A stretch of DNA of 64,000 nucleotides from the NCBI GenBank assembly GCA_021029095.1, contig JAJOHG010000102.1:32977-96976 (forward strand), written 5' to 3'. The stretch is from Phellopilus nigrolimitatus. Taxonomy: Eukaryota > Basidiomycota > Agaricomycetes > Hymenochaetales > Hymenochaetaceae. Below the pieces are notes generated by a model that saw nothing but the letters and a program-made list of their open reading frames with translations, had not been told where the DNA came from and made no database searches. Shown in pieces: positions 30,271-43,099 of the stretch (the first letter of the stretch is position 1; every line of letters starts with the position of its first letter). A program made the position numbers and the translations under genes.

Positions 30271-33200
30271 CGCCGGCTCTCAGCTCCCCACATGCTCCTC
30301 ACATGCTGCTTGATACGAACAACACCCCATCGCGTTGCATCTCGTCTTGTATCCGGCGGGGTCTGCACCGAGGACGAATGTCGTTATGCATGATGTTCGT
30401 CTGGGCTGAAGGGTTCCCCAAGCAGACAAGCACGGCGTCAGTGGCTTAACAACCGGGTAGATGCGCTGGTTTCTCAACACCACCTAGGGCCTTCATATCA
30501 CGGATCGCATGCTGATATGCGAACGTTTCTATCAGCGCCTCAGGATCCAAAACATAGCTTGCCATTTGATTGGAATGACTGGCCCTTTACTAATTGTTCA
30601 ATGAGAAGCTGGCTGTGTCTGGACAGCAGCGCGAATACAATCACTTCGTCGTCATCACAGAAGCACTTCCGCCCCCCCAAAATTACCATGACCATGGAAT
30701 GCACGGCCTTTACACTGGTCTTCGACGCTGGTCCGCGGCCGCATACCGTATTGGTGAGGAAGGATCATTCATAAACTTCATTCTTCCCATACCAGAGGAG
30801 GCTATAGTCAGGGTTTGTCTGGAGAACGTTCGTGGCGAGCGTGTTCGTCGTTCAGGAAGTCTGCGCGGCGAAATCATGCCTCCGTCTTCTCACAAGCTCT
30901 AAGGAAAAGACAGATGGCGAGGTTGCTTTGATGAACAGTCATGTATGTTTGGGATCTTGTGGGCCGGTCGGAGTCGGAAGTGTCGCCAGCGCTTTTTGTC
31001 CAGTTATGATGGAGCAGTCTATGACATGCCTTGCGGTACTACAAGTAACGTAACGACGAGTTCCCGCGACACGTCCGTCGCTCTGGCATCTCTGGAACAT
31101 CCGTAGCAACCGGTGCGCCTTCATCAATGTCGAAGACTCGAGGAAAAATGAACTTGGACGTGATGGACTCGAGAGAGGCGCGCAGGACTGCGGCTGTCGA
31201 GGTCGTTTGGGAACCAGAAGCGTTCCTCGCATGGACAATTTTGGCGCCTCAGTCGCAGGGCCGTGAGGAATGGGCACATTCCCTGTGCCGCGAATGCGCT
31301 TGCCGTAAGTTATGCGGCGGAGGGAACATGCGGCCGACGACTGATCGTCTCATCCGATCCGAGGCTATCACCGCAGGAGCGACTCAGGTATGAACGGATT
31401 TATCTCAAGGGACGCCTGTCTTCCAGAAGTCGAATTATTCTACTATAATTACTATAATGCGCGCTGCATTTGCTGGGCGTCTGGTCAGGCAGCGAAGTGT
31501 GCTGCTGGACGTCGAGTAGCAGAACCACAGCTTCGGGCACCGTTCAGTTTGGGTCGAGCGGTGTGGCGTGTCGAAGAGCGCGTTTCTTTTTCTCATTTTT
31601 GCTCCGCCCAATTAGTGGCCCTTTGTGTTCTGAGCCGCCCGTTCCGTCGCTAGAGGGGTGCGCGTCGTAGCTGCTTTCACACAGTCGACATTGCATGATT
31701 ATTCGGGGGCTAGGTCGTAGATGGCAGGGAGTTGCCAGCCCTTTCTCGTGTCGAAACGGCCACGAACCTTCTGCTGGTGCCGCGGAGCTTAAATTTCAAT
31801 TCAAATATGCGTTTTCTCAGACACTTCGATCATTTGAGCAGCCGAGCGAGCTCGATCTTCCAAAACACAACCTTGAGATGGCATGAGCTAGACGCTCCTT
31901 GACTGAACCTCGCGGGGTATGTTGGACAAAAATTCTTGATACACACAGTATATCGGATGGCCGACTTATGAAAGCCAGAGGGGAGTTTAATTTAGCTCGT
32001 ACTTACCGGATCGAGGCATTCCAGCCGCACACGTCCCGCATCTGTAGTGCTGCCCTTCTTCTCTCGCAAGTCTGATTTATCCACAGCCCGCATGCTTCTA
32101 CCTGTCATACCTGTCGTGCAGACCGAAAACCGAAAGATCACAGAAATGCGCAAATGGAAATATAGAGCAGACCCTTATTTGGATGATCGACCGGCGCCCA
32201 CGGTCGATCTCGGTCTACGCGGTGCACTGCATTGCGCCAGGGTGTGATCGTCACTGCTTCCACGGACGTTTTCCGCGAAGCGATTTCGCGTACGAGGAAA
32301 ATCCACATTTCAATATCTACCGCCGACAATCTGAGGCATTAAAAACAGTAATGGGAGTACATAGACGAATACACTCGGAACACGCATCCGAACGGAAAAC
32401 CGGGGTCCGAGAAGCAAACTCTGCGTGACTCTGCATTGCCTATTCCGCCGTGCGTTCTCTCTGGAAGCATTCCCTTCTTTCGAGTCTGGGCGCACTAGCG
32501 GCGAGCGGGCTGTTGGCTGCAGCGCAGCGCAGAGCGCGCAACGTGAAGGGAATGAACGACGCATTCGGTATACATGTACAGTATCACAACGTTAACGCCA
32601 GGTGCGCATCACGGACGCAAGATAGCGGCGACGATGCGGTGCATCCCTGACGCACGAGCAGATCCGGCGCGTCCAGCGCGTTTTGACTAAATCAGATAAA
32701 TCAGAGCTGGATGCGATCAGAGTTCTCCAGAAGAGGAAGCCGCGCCGGGCCTCAGCGAGCTTCGGGCGGAAGGGGAAGAATCGCGGTGCGCTATGGATGA
32801 CAGAACTCACGCACATTGGTCTCCGAGGCTTCGCCGCGGACGCCAGATTAGAGCTCGCGATGCGCCCGAAGCGCGGACTATAGACGACGAAAAGCAGAAC
32901 GACAAACGTGCCACCGTCGTAAATGGGGGGCTCATCCCGTGCTCCCGTCGTTCGCAAGTGGACACTTTGGTGGTACCGCCTTAATCCAAGCTGACGGGCT
33001 CAAAACGTCGGCTGCGAATGCCGTCGTACATGTACAGTCTCCTGACAAAAGCTTTTGCCGCCATGAAACTTTGTAATGTTGAAAATAACTATCCGGCCAT
33101 TTTTCCTTCATCCGCTGCCTTCCAAACTAACCAGGCTTTACTTTCTATATAATAATTAATGTCCGGATAGAAGTTGAAGTGGGTATGTAAAAGAACTGGG

Positions 33201-36200
33201 CCGGAAAGGAATTTTGGGAGGGTCTGAATATATGCGCAGAAATATGGCATAAACTTATGTCAGCGGACTGTACGGTCGGCTAGCAAGTATATACGCTTTT
33301 TCAGGCACAGAGCACTATTTGTGCGCGCTGTCTGTGTTTGAAGAGCCTTGTATACGAAAGCCCACTACTCCAAACCGAGAAATGCGTTTACTTGACAAAT
33401 AACTCCCGGGGGTGGAATTACGCACGCATAATAGCGAAGAGCAACACCAAGTTCCTCGAGAGACTGTCTTTAATCTCCCAGTCAGCGAATCCGAATCCGA
33501 GACTCGCCTTCCATCAGCAGCTCGAAGTGGTCCATTCGCCTCCAATCTTCGAATCCCAATGTGCCCCCGGAGGCAGGGCCAGCCGTGCGCAGCCGCCTCG
33601 ACAGAAGCCGCACATACGCCCATTGGGTCCCGATATGCACTATGCACTCGAAGGAGGAGTCTTTGTTCCCCGCCCGTCACGCGAAGGGGGGGCTGTTGCG
33701 CACCGCCGGTGTTCGGGATTTACTGCATCGGGCTAGGCTGGCTATAATTGGGGACGCGTGCCTCGTGGCTGGGGTGCCGCGCAGCTGCGCAGCCGCAGAC
33801 GCGGACGGACATACGCCTGGGCGAAAAGGAAAGACCGGAGAAGCGGCGGACCCTTCTTTCTTTATTTTTTATCCTTGATTGCGGATGTGTGCTTCGCTCT
33901 TCTTTCCTTCGTTCTTTCTTCTTTCTTCCATTGGGATTTAATTGATAGACATAGATGTGCACAGCGTCCCGGGCGGGCGTGTGGAATTCATCATCATCAT
34001 CGTCAGCGCGGTGGTCCGCCGAGAAGGGGCTGGCTGCGAAAACACGGCCCTGGCGCCGGGACCCGCGCGGGTGGTCGCAATTCTAATCTCCAGCTCGCGC
34101 GCGCCTCTGTTCGAGCCCGCGAGGCAGATCAGGACCGTTCTCGCTCCCGTCCAACCGTCTACATGTATTTGCACGCCGGAAAACAACAGGGATGCCCCTC
34201 TACGTATGTGGCTTCAGAAGTCGCTTAAGGGTCTCTCCAGAAGCAGGGTATGTACACGACGACAGGACTGGGCTGGGATGGGAGAGAAGAGCGGGGCGAT
34301 GTCGTGGAGGCGCGGATAGGGCGAGGGCCGGGCCTCTGCGTTCCGCAGCTCGATTCGTGCGGAGGGATGGTTATGCGTATACGTACATATGTATGTGGCG
34401 TGTCAATTGCACGTACTCTGAGGAATACCAGTGCGTTATGTATGTATGTATGTATATGCGAAGAAGTAAGAGCGCGCCCACGACGAGAGCTGTCCCGCGA
34501 GCTGTCCCGAGGGCACGTCCCCCATAGCACTGGACCGACGTATCGAGCCATGCGGAAGCGTCTGGTGGAGGCGGTATGCTCGAGGCGCTGCCGTGCCCAG
34601 CACATCTGCGCGGTATATTGTTTTCCGATTTGCCGATTTGCGCTTTGCCGTTTGTTCTGTTTTTCCGGAGCGCAGGAGAAGACCTCCCTCTCCGGACTAT
34701 GGCGAGGATGCATGAGCGTCGAGTGCCGAAGGGTGCCGAGAAGAAGACTGGGATAGCATAGCGAGCAAGCACACGCGCGAACGCGCGCGTCGGACGTCAA
34801 ACACCGCCAGCCAAATGCAGACGGCGCGGATCCAGAGCTCTGTCAGCAGGCGCGCGCGCGCGCGCGATACTTGGCGGCGTCTGTGACGTCATGCCTTTGA
34901 TATCAGACTCGGAAAAGATGAGATGAGATGAGGAGGGGGGTCGATCGAACGTAACAATGAACATTGACGAGGCCCGCTGCGCCGGGGGCTGCTCGAGGCC
35001 GCGCGTGGAGCGAGAACGAGAGCTGGTGCCTTGGGTGCCTTTGGGTTTGCGCGGCGCGTGGGACGCGTACAGAGGTGGCGCGGGTTGTGGAGGACAGGAG
35101 AATGTATGATCGAGGGAGTGAGCCCCGGGCGGCGGCGCCTTTGGCTCGTCCTGCTCTAAGGATCGGCGTGGTGGTGCCGGTACCGCTATCATGGGTCATG
35201 GGACGGCCCGGATCGAAAGGATGCATGGATGGACGGACGGGTATTAGGGATATTAGGGATATTAGGCTTTAGAGGACCAAAGTGCTGCGCAAAGGGCGAT
35301 GGATGGAGCTGCGTATGTGCAATGCGATGCAAGGCAGATAGATGCAGATCCGTTTCTCTGGCCCCGCTGCGGGAGCCGACGGTCGACGTGAACGGCGGCG
35401 GGAACGGAATGTGGGACACTCGGAGTGCACGCGGGCTTTCTTTTTTTTTTAAGAGAATGGCAACATGTTTGAATTTTCATAAAATAGGACGGTACATATG
35501 GAACTGGGGGACGGGAATGCTTTTTCGATGTGCACATAACGTGGGGGACGAACGGACGACGTGATGCTTTGGCAGCGCCGCTGCAGGAGCAAATGGGGCA
35601 CGCAATAGGTTTTAGGGTTTCTGCTCAGCCGTGGATGAGGCTGCAGTTCCTAGGCCTCTCGCGCGAATAAGAGGAGATGTTCGGATGAGGGATGAATCAA
35701 TGGCATTGCTAGCTTTCGTGATGTTGGCTCGGGTCATCTTGCGCGCCGGAGAAGATCAAGTGGAGGGAGGAGAAAAGAGATGATATTGATGATGATGATG
35801 ATGAACGAGGGGGAAGCGGAAGTGGATTGGAGTTCGGAGCGCGTTAAGGGACAAGAAAGACGGAGGTTGTGTTCCGTTCTGCGTGATGTGTGTATCACAG
35901 ATGGATCGTTGATGGAGGGCGGGGACGCGCCGAGCCGAGCAAGAGGGGAAAAGCGAGAGAGAGGGTGTTTCAAGGGCGAGAAGAGGAGGACTGGAAAGAG
36001 GGAGGAGGCAAAGAGAGGGTGATGAGGGTGATCGGCGTGGGTTGAGATCAGCGGGGACAAGAGCAACGTGGGCTGAGGCGAGACGGGATGTCGATGTCCA
36101 CCGCGTGCTTGCTTGCAGTAGTGTGTGAAACGCGGGAGGTTAGGCAGCCTGGGAAACAGCTGCCTCTTGCAGACAGGCAGTGAAAAAGGGATGATTCGAA

Positions 36201-36715
36201 AAGTGGGGACCCATGGAAGACCCGTCGACATCGCCTCGCTCCTTTCTGCACATCCTATCTGCTGCTCGACGCCCGGGGCGGTGCGCGCCTCGCCTCTTTT
36301 TCTTTTTTTCCCTTAATATTTTTCGATTTTTGCGCGGCGGGCGGCGTGCGTGCGGGCGGAGCGGGGGCAGGGTTAGGGTCGGGATATATACTTACTTATT
36401 CTACTTTATTGGCTTACTCGCGTTGGGCGCTGGTTTCCCAAGGTCTGCCATCATCCTTCGTCTTTCCGTCTTTTGCGTCTTTTGCGTCTTTCGTCTTGCG
36501 TCCTTCGTCTCAGCCTGCCATTCGTCGATTCGCTGCCTTCCTCGACCACACACACACACAGCCTGCATCAAATAAAGAACACCGCCATTCGCTGTTCGGT
36601 TATACCCTTCGTCACCCGCGCGGTATACACCCATCTCCCCCCTGATATACATACATACCCTCCCCGTCCGTCCGTCCTCGTGAGCGCATATAAGCCCGGT
36701 CTGCTCCCGCCCACC
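30271..36715. other. Gene-poor 6.4-kb region upstream of the CRZ1-like gene
   Basis: Many short frames but none with convincing continuity, splice structure or motifs. A weak plus-strand candidate at 30594-30902 could be a decayed gene. Simple repeats occur: a GC dinucleotide run near 34850-34865, (TATG)n near 34438-34457, three TATTAGGGA units near 35245-35271 and a CA run near 36548-36560. The last kilobase probably holds the CRZ1 promoter and 5' UTR. Confidence 0.5.
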
Positions 36716-38831
36716 ATGGACCGCCCCGCCGCGTACCACCCCTCCCACTCCCCCTTCCTCGCAGACCTCGCAGACCTCGACCCCCGCGACCCCCGCGACC
36801 CCGCCGCCTCGCCCTACCCCGACTTCAACTCCCCCGCAGCCGCCCCCGGCTCCCCCGCCCCAGGCCTGCCCCCGACGCCCTACACGCCCTCCTTCGCCGC
36901 GCACCACCCCGCCCCCGGCGGCTCCTACACCAACTCGCCCCTCGGCTCCGACATCTCCTACATCCCCGGCACCGACTTCGCGCCGAGCCCCAACCTCCAC
37001 GCCAGCGGCGGCGGCAGCGGCGCATTCGGCGCGTCGCCCTTCGACCCGGACGACTTCGACTTCGCCGCGATCGGCATCGACGTCGAGCCCCCGGACGAGT
37101 ACGACCCCTCCGCATACGACGTCCCGGACGCCCTCTTCTCCATGGCCGCCCTCGACTTCCACTCCCACTCCCAGCAGCAGCAGCAGCAGCAATATCAAAG
37201 CGCCTCGCCCAGCCTGAGCACCTCCTCCCTCGGCTCCACCAACAACAACAACAACCCCGGCGCCCCCGCCCCCGTCTCCGTCTCCGTCACCCCCGCGCTC
37301 GACACGCCCTCCGCGATGCACCCCTACGGCTCGCCCTTCGACCAGAGCTCGCCCGCGTCCTCCAGCGGCGACGGCGAGTACCAGCACCAACAACGCCAGA
37401 AGCGCAGCCGCGCGTCCTCCGTCTCCTCCATGCACGGCGGCGACTACGCCGCGACGCTCGGGCTCGAGCACGTGCGCCTCGAGCCCGCGTCCGCCCCCGC
37501 GTGGGGCGCCAAGGGCCCGCAGTCGCCCCCGCAGCTCTACATCCCCGGCGGCACGCCCGAGATCACGCACACCGCGACGTCCCCCGCGCCCTCCCCCGCG
37601 CCCGCCGCCGCTCACGGCAACGCTCACGGCAACGGCAGCGTGCTCCCGCCGGGCGGCATAAGAGGCGGCCTGATGGCCCCGAACGGGCCCGGCATCCACA
37701 TCGTGCCCGCCACGCCCATCAGCGCCGGGAACGCCGCGCAGGGCGGCGCCTTCCAGGCGCTCGACGCGCTCAGGCAGGGTGCGTGCTCTTTGTTTTCCCT
37801 TCTTTTTTTTTTTTGGTCGTGTTTTGTCGACTTTGATGCGGAGCCGCACCGCCTCTGTGCCCTGTTTGCGGCTTATGTCCGCATCGCTTGTCGCTATCGC
37901 GTGGATAAGTCCCCGCGCCCTGCCCCCGTTTGGTGGCGCCGTCTCCGTCTGTGCCTTGCGGAGTACGCTAGTGCGTGCACGGTCCATGCCCCTTTTTAAT
38001 CCCGTTTTCTTGAGCTAGAGTTGTTGGACGATCGCGCTAGCGTGCAAGATCGTCTTTCCTGCTCTTTTTTTTTTTTTTTTGTTCGCCTTCGTACAACCTC
38101 CGCCCTTGTGGAGATTTGCCACATATTTTTTTAACTTGCTAAGGCGGATTCGAGGAGCAGAATATACATGTATCGAAATGATGAACCCGGAGCTCACGGA
38201 GACTATTTTTATCCCCCCACAGCCCAGGCGTCCCCGCACCCTCAAGCCGGCCTTTCCTCTCAACAGCAGCAACAACAGCAGCAACAGCAGCAGCAACAGC
38301 AGTGGTCGTCGCCGTCCGGCGCGTCCCAGCAGCAGTCGTACAGCGCGCACCTCATGCAGCAACAAATGAACCAGCACCAGCAGCACCAGCACCAGCACCA
38401 GCACCAGCGGCAGTCGCCCTCCCCGCTCCCGCGCCTCCCGCAGGCGCCGCCCTCGCAGTACAACTTCCCGCCGACGCTCACGCCACCGCCCACGGCCGGT
38501 AGCGTGCGCGCGGACGACGCAGGCGGCGCGCTCCAGCTCGGTCTTGGCGAGGGCGCGCGCGGCAGCCCGGACCGCAACGGCAACGACGGCAACGGCAACG
38601 GCGCGAGTGGAGGCAACTTCCTCGTGCCGATCCAGCAGAGCCAGAACCCGCGCACGCGCTCCAAGTCGGACACGGCGCTGCGCCCGCCGTTCTGGCAGAT
38701 GAACCTCATGGGCCAGGGCCAGGGGCAGCAGCAGCAGCACGGACAGCAACAGCAGGGACATAATCAAGCGCAGGCGCAGGAGACTGCGACGGTCAGCATG
38801 AGCGACGTCATGGGCACCGGCCCGGGGCAGT

Positions 38832-38865
<34 letters not shown>

Positions 38866-40386
38866 ACTCCCCCGCCTGAACACGCCGCAGATGCCGTCCC
38901 AGACGCATACTTTCGGCGCGCCAGTGGGCAGCGGCGCCGGCCCGTCGGGGATCAACATCGCCGTCTCCAGCGGCGGCGGCGGGTCGAGCTTCCTCTCGCC
39001 CGACTCCGCGGCGACGTACATGCTCGGCATGGGCGGCCTGGGCGGCACGGAGCTCCGCCGCGCGCGCAGCGAGAGCCACGGGCACCGCCGCAACGCGCTC
39101 TCCGCAGACATGACGCCGATCTACGCGGACGGCGGCGGCGCGCACGCGCTGTACCCGCCGCCGCCGGCCTTCATCTCGCGCGCGGGCGCCGGCGCGTCGG
39201 CGTTCCTCTCGCCTGGGCAGGCGGGTGGCGGGAATGGCGGGAACGGCAATGGCATGGGCGGGCTGGGCCTCGGCATGGCGGGCGCGGGCGGCGCGCACCA
39301 GCGCTCGCTGAGCGCGGGAAGCGGCCACGCGCTCGGGCACGCGCACGCGCACCACCGGCACGCGCGCAGCCTCTCGCGCGACCGCGCGTCGCTCGGGGCG
39401 TCGCCGTACCCGTCGCCGCACGCGAGCCCGCGGCTGCTCGCGGACGCGGCGCTGCCCGGCGGCGAGCTGGACCCGTACGCGTTCCCGGGCGTGTCGGGCG
39501 CCGAGTTCGAGCAGCAGCACGGCGGGGAGTACGCGGACGCGACGGTGCACGTGATGGGCGTGGACGAGCAGGGCCGCCCGATGGTGCAGACGCAGGCGCC
39601 GATGCAGGTCGTGAGGCAGAACGTGACGACGCATGCGACGGCGGACGCGAGCCAGCGCCGCCGCCGCACGGAGGCGAACTTTGCGTGCCCTGTGCCGGGG
39701 TGCGGGAGCACGTTCACGCGGCACTTTAATCTGAAAGGTGCGTTCATTTTTTTTTCTTCTCTAACCACAATAAATCCCCCCCTCCCCCCCCCCCCCCACT
39801 TTCGATTCTTATTAAAAATTCAATGCTGTATACGAAAAGGAAGCTGACGAGCGGGGGGTTTATTTTTCGCAGGGCACTTGCGCTCGCACAACGAGGAGCG
39901 GCCGTTCAAGTGCAAATGGCCCGGGTGCGACAAGGGCTTCGCGCGGCAGCACGACTGCAAGCGGCACGAGCAGCTGCACCTCAACATCCGGCCGTACACG
40001 TGCCAGGGCTGCTCACGCACCTTCGCGCGCATGGACGCGCTCAACCGGCACCGTGCGTCCCCCTCTTCTCTCCCTTATCGAAATGTATCGCTTATCTATC
40101 GAAACCAAACAATCCCTTTTATTTTATTTTATTTTATTTTATTTTATTTTATTTCATTTCATTTTGTCTTGCAGTGCGCTCAGACGCGGGCACGGAGTGC
40201 CAGACGCGCCAGCCGCTGCTGACGAACGACACGCCGAACAACCCCGCCGCGATCGCGGCGGCCGAGGCGGCGGCAGCGGCGGGGATCCACATCGAGGGCG
40301 TGGGCGCGGGGCTCCTCACGCTCAAGACGGAGGCGGACGCCGCGGGCTGGCAGGCCGCGGCGCAGGCGGGGAGCGTCATGGTCTAG
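36716..40386 (+). CDS. CRZ1: Crz1-like C2H2 transcription factor (calcineurin pathway)
   Basis: Four exons (36716-37778, 38223-39737, 39873-40052, 40175-40386) give 989 residues, starting at an ideal Kozak context CCACCATGG. Three C2H2 fingers lie at about residues 840-920: FACPVPGCGSTFTRHFNLKG, FKCKWPGCDKGFARQHDC, YTCQGCSRTFARMDALNRH. This order and spacing match Crz1/Prz1, the factor dephosphorylated by calcineurin that enters the nucleus after calcium stress. PGIHIV at about residue 325 fits the calcineurin docking consensus PxIxIT, and GINIAV in exon 2 is a near match. Ser/Pro-rich regions (RSRASSVSS, RTRSKSD, RSLSAGSG) are candidate phosphosites. Glutamine tracts occur in exons 1 and 2. 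Very GC-rich, which creates long antisense frames. Intron 1 (444 bp) is unusually long. Confidence 0.9.
38265..38303 (+). repeat. CAG/CAA triplet tract encoding polyglutamine
   Basis: A run of about 13 mostly CAG/CAA codons in exon 2 of the CRZ1-like gene, with a second run at about 38837-38865 and shorter ones near 37174. Mixed CAG and CAA codons limit slippage, but length variation between strains is likely. Confidence 0.85.
40113..40165. repeat. (TTTTA)n microsatellite in intron 3 of the CRZ1-like gene
   Basis: About nine ATTTT units ending in two ATTTC units lie directly before the acceptor TTGCAG, where they double as the polypyrimidine tract. Length changes could affect splicing of the exon that encodes the C-terminus. 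Confidence 0.85.
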
Positions 40387-41476
40387 CACCGGGCGCGTTG
40401 TTCGTCTTCCGGGATTTTTCTTATTTCTTCCTTTTTGTTTGTTTTTGCTTTCGCTTTGCGATGTCGTAATATTCCCCGCCGCCCCCTTTTTTTTTATTTC
40501 GACTCGCGTGGCCTTGCTTTCGTCGTCTCTTATCCCTCTCCGCTGTTCTCCTCGTCCCCGCCGTCGTCTCCCAGATTATCCTGATGCATGCACACACACA
40601 TGCACGCAGCGTACCCAATCCCCGCGCGGCCCGTGCTCCCGGCAGCGCCCCGAGCGCCAGCGCCGCGTCCCCGAGCTTCCCTCCCCAAGTACCCTGCCCG
40701 TTGCTGTCCCGTCCTGTTATACAGAGTCCACTAGAACGCCCCGCCTCCGACTGCCGAACTGCCGAACCCAACGAACCCGACGAAGCCGTGCCGAATCGGA
40801 CCAAACCCAAGCAACTCAAGCAAGCAATGCAATGCAATGCAATGCAAAGTACTAGTATCCATACATGTATGTATCGTGGTATCGTGATGTATTTCTTACG
40901 CCCGCGCGTCTCTGCGCACGTTCTCGCTTTTTTCTTTCGTTTTTCGTTTTTTCTTTGTTTCGCTCTCGCGAACCTCCCTTTTCTCTAATAACTTAGTTTT
41001 GCTTATCGCCCCTGCTACCTTCCTCCTTTGTTTTTTTTTGTTATATTGGACGCTGCTGCGCTGTTTCTCACTCGGTCTCTCTCTCTCTCTCCAGGACCTC
41101 GCGCTCGATGTTCTTCTGTCTTGCTCATAGCTCCTTTATTCCCGCTTTCTTTCCTTTTTTACCCGGTGGTAATGTGCATTATAATATATGAAGAAATTTA
41201 TGAACTTTGCTATACCATGTACACTTGTTTCGCGGACGACGCCTCCCGTTGGGTTGGACGACTTTACCTGGACTGTGCCGTCCGATGGTATACAACAACT
41301 CGAATAATTACAAATACAGTGATCGCAATTCGAAAGCAAAAGCAAAAGCAAAACGCAAAGCAAATAGATAAAACTGTTGATAGCAGATGTCGACGGGGAT
41401 AGAGGGGTATCGAATGAGTATAAGTAGGAAATCCAATGGCCCGACGAAGCCGATTGTCAACTGAGCCAACGGTCTC
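40387..41476. other. Convergent 3' region between CRZ1-like and K3 genes
   Basis: T-rich 3' UTR-like DNA after the CRZ1 stop, an (AATGC)5 microsatellite at about 40826-40850, and from about 41340 the 3' flank of K3 including AACTGTTGATAGCAG, the complement of the motif found downstream of K1. Confidence 0.5.
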
Positions 41477-42865
41477 CTAGTGAACGTGCTCAGCACACTC
41501 GTGCTGAATGCACTGCTCGATCATATCGAACGCCTCTGGACAATGCAGCCACTTGCACCTGTACGGCCGAGTGTCCTTTCCCGGCAGAGCGGGTCGGGTT
41601 CGCGCGGACTCTGTGTCGGTACTCCTCAGAATCGCAGCCAAGTCGAGCCCGTCACCGCTGCCACCGAGACCATAGATGAGATCGAGCGCAAGACCGACGC
41701 GGCGCGCATCTGGGCGAGAGGCTGGGTCCTCAGACCAGCAATGCTCGAGGACCGTCCAAAGCGCATCGCTCACGAAAGTGACAGAAGGCTTCGCAGGCCT
41801 GATATTTTTCTGAGTGACGTTGACTATTACACCTGCGTCATTGTATTCTGCAAACGGCAATTTTCTGGTCATGATCTGGACATGTATGTATATTGTAAAC
41901 GGATATCACAACAGCACACAGTCGATTGTACCCACCTCGAAAACAGTCATCCCAAAAGCCCACACATCTGATGCTGTCGTTGTTCGTATAGGTGATTCAT
42001 CCTGATCTGTAGCTCGTAGCAACTCTACAGCCATCCAGCGATATGTCCCCATAATGGATGGGGTCGTAAAGCCCTTTGTATCACAAATACGCGAGATACC
42101 GAAATCTGCGAAAAGAGGTCTCCCAGAGTCATCTATGAGTATATTTTCCTGTAGAATTCAAAAGAAACAGAAGGGGGGAATTTTAAGCCAGACAATAGAC
42201 GAAAAATACGGGAAAAGCTATACCGCTTTGATGTCGCCATGTACGATTGGCGGATTTTGACTGTGCAAATAATGAAGTCCCGCCGCTAAGTGTACGAGCT
42301 TTATTGAACATTTTCAGTAAAGCTACACTAAATGAACAAGTAGTAACAAGCCGTACAATTTTGAGGCGGTCCGTCTCAGGGTGTCTTGCCAAGAATTTAT
42401 TCGCATTTCCATTTTTACAGTATGGAAGAACGAGTCCGAAGAACTCCTTATGTTTAGGGATTGGGTTGTCGCAAAATCCAAATGTGGCAAGCACGTTAGG
42501 ATGTGATAGATGTTGGCACACGCTAGATTCACGCTTCCAACGCTTGCAAACCAAAGGGCATGAGCGTACACACATCGAATGCACGATAAGAGAAAGCACA
42601 TACGTCCTGAACCTTCTGTCTCTCATTCTCATCATATGTACTTTTGCCCCGCACGATCGGGAATTTGACAGCGACCTTGAATGGCGTGCACATAAGGACA
42701 TCTGTTTAGCAAACCAGAAGCACGTTGCAAGCGCGATAGTCGTACCCTAGTCCATCTGTCAGATTCACCCCAGTACAGCTTTGCTTTGTAGACATTCGCG
42801 CAACCGCCTCCAGCGAAAGCCTTAGTTTCAATTTCTTCGAGTTTCTTGGTGAGATTTTGCAGCAT
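41477..42865 (-). CDS. TKL-like protein kinase K3 with intact C2H2 finger
   Basis: Six exons (42746-42865, 42604-42675, 42357-42542, 42224-42298, 41936-42148, 41477-41875) give 354 residues. AGGGCANVYKA, VAVK, HGDIKA-EN, ADFG, GTYRWMAVE and DVWAFGM are present. The second exon reads VAVKFPIVRG where K1 has VAVKLPIVRG, and the residues after ENILID are DSG rather than DFG (not the catalytic DFG, which is intact). The C-terminus is YRCKWLHCPEAFDMIEQCIQ then H-x4-H, giving a full C-x4-C-x12-H-x4-H zinc finger right before the stop. This is the most complete version of the domain pair. It is closest to K1, as expected from the shared segmental duplication. Confidence 0.85.
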
Positions 42866-43099
42866 GGCGTCCAGGATCAGTGTCTTTAGCTAGGCAGAGA
42901 AGTGGTGCCCGAGGCAGGTGGCAGTGCCGGGCCTGGGAATTGCATTTCGCGTACCTCATCACAGGCAGGCAGCGTCGCCAGAAGAAAGTCTCTTCAAAAC
43001 TCCACAAGAGAAACAAATCTACCACTTATGCTTCGGAATATACTCTAGTAATTTTGCTTTGTACGTCACTTCGGGTCTGCAGCTTGCCCTGGCTTGCCT

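Noticed and set aside
30594..30902. Plus-strand frame (VITEALPPPQNYH...) as a gene
   Set aside because: Partly protein-like, but no family, splice sites or continuation could be found. Kept only as a note in the gene-poor region.
35245..35271. Telomere-like TATTAGGGA repeats
   Set aside because: Only three 9-bp units and not TTAGGG tandem repeats. Far from any contig end evidence, so best seen as a small simple repeat.
36401..39724. Antisense open frames of 528 and 569 codons opposite the CRZ1-like gene
   Set aside because: They arise from the very high GC at third positions of the sense gene and read as Arg/Ala/Gly/Val-rich low complexity with no motifs. The sense strand has zinc fingers and consistent splice phases.
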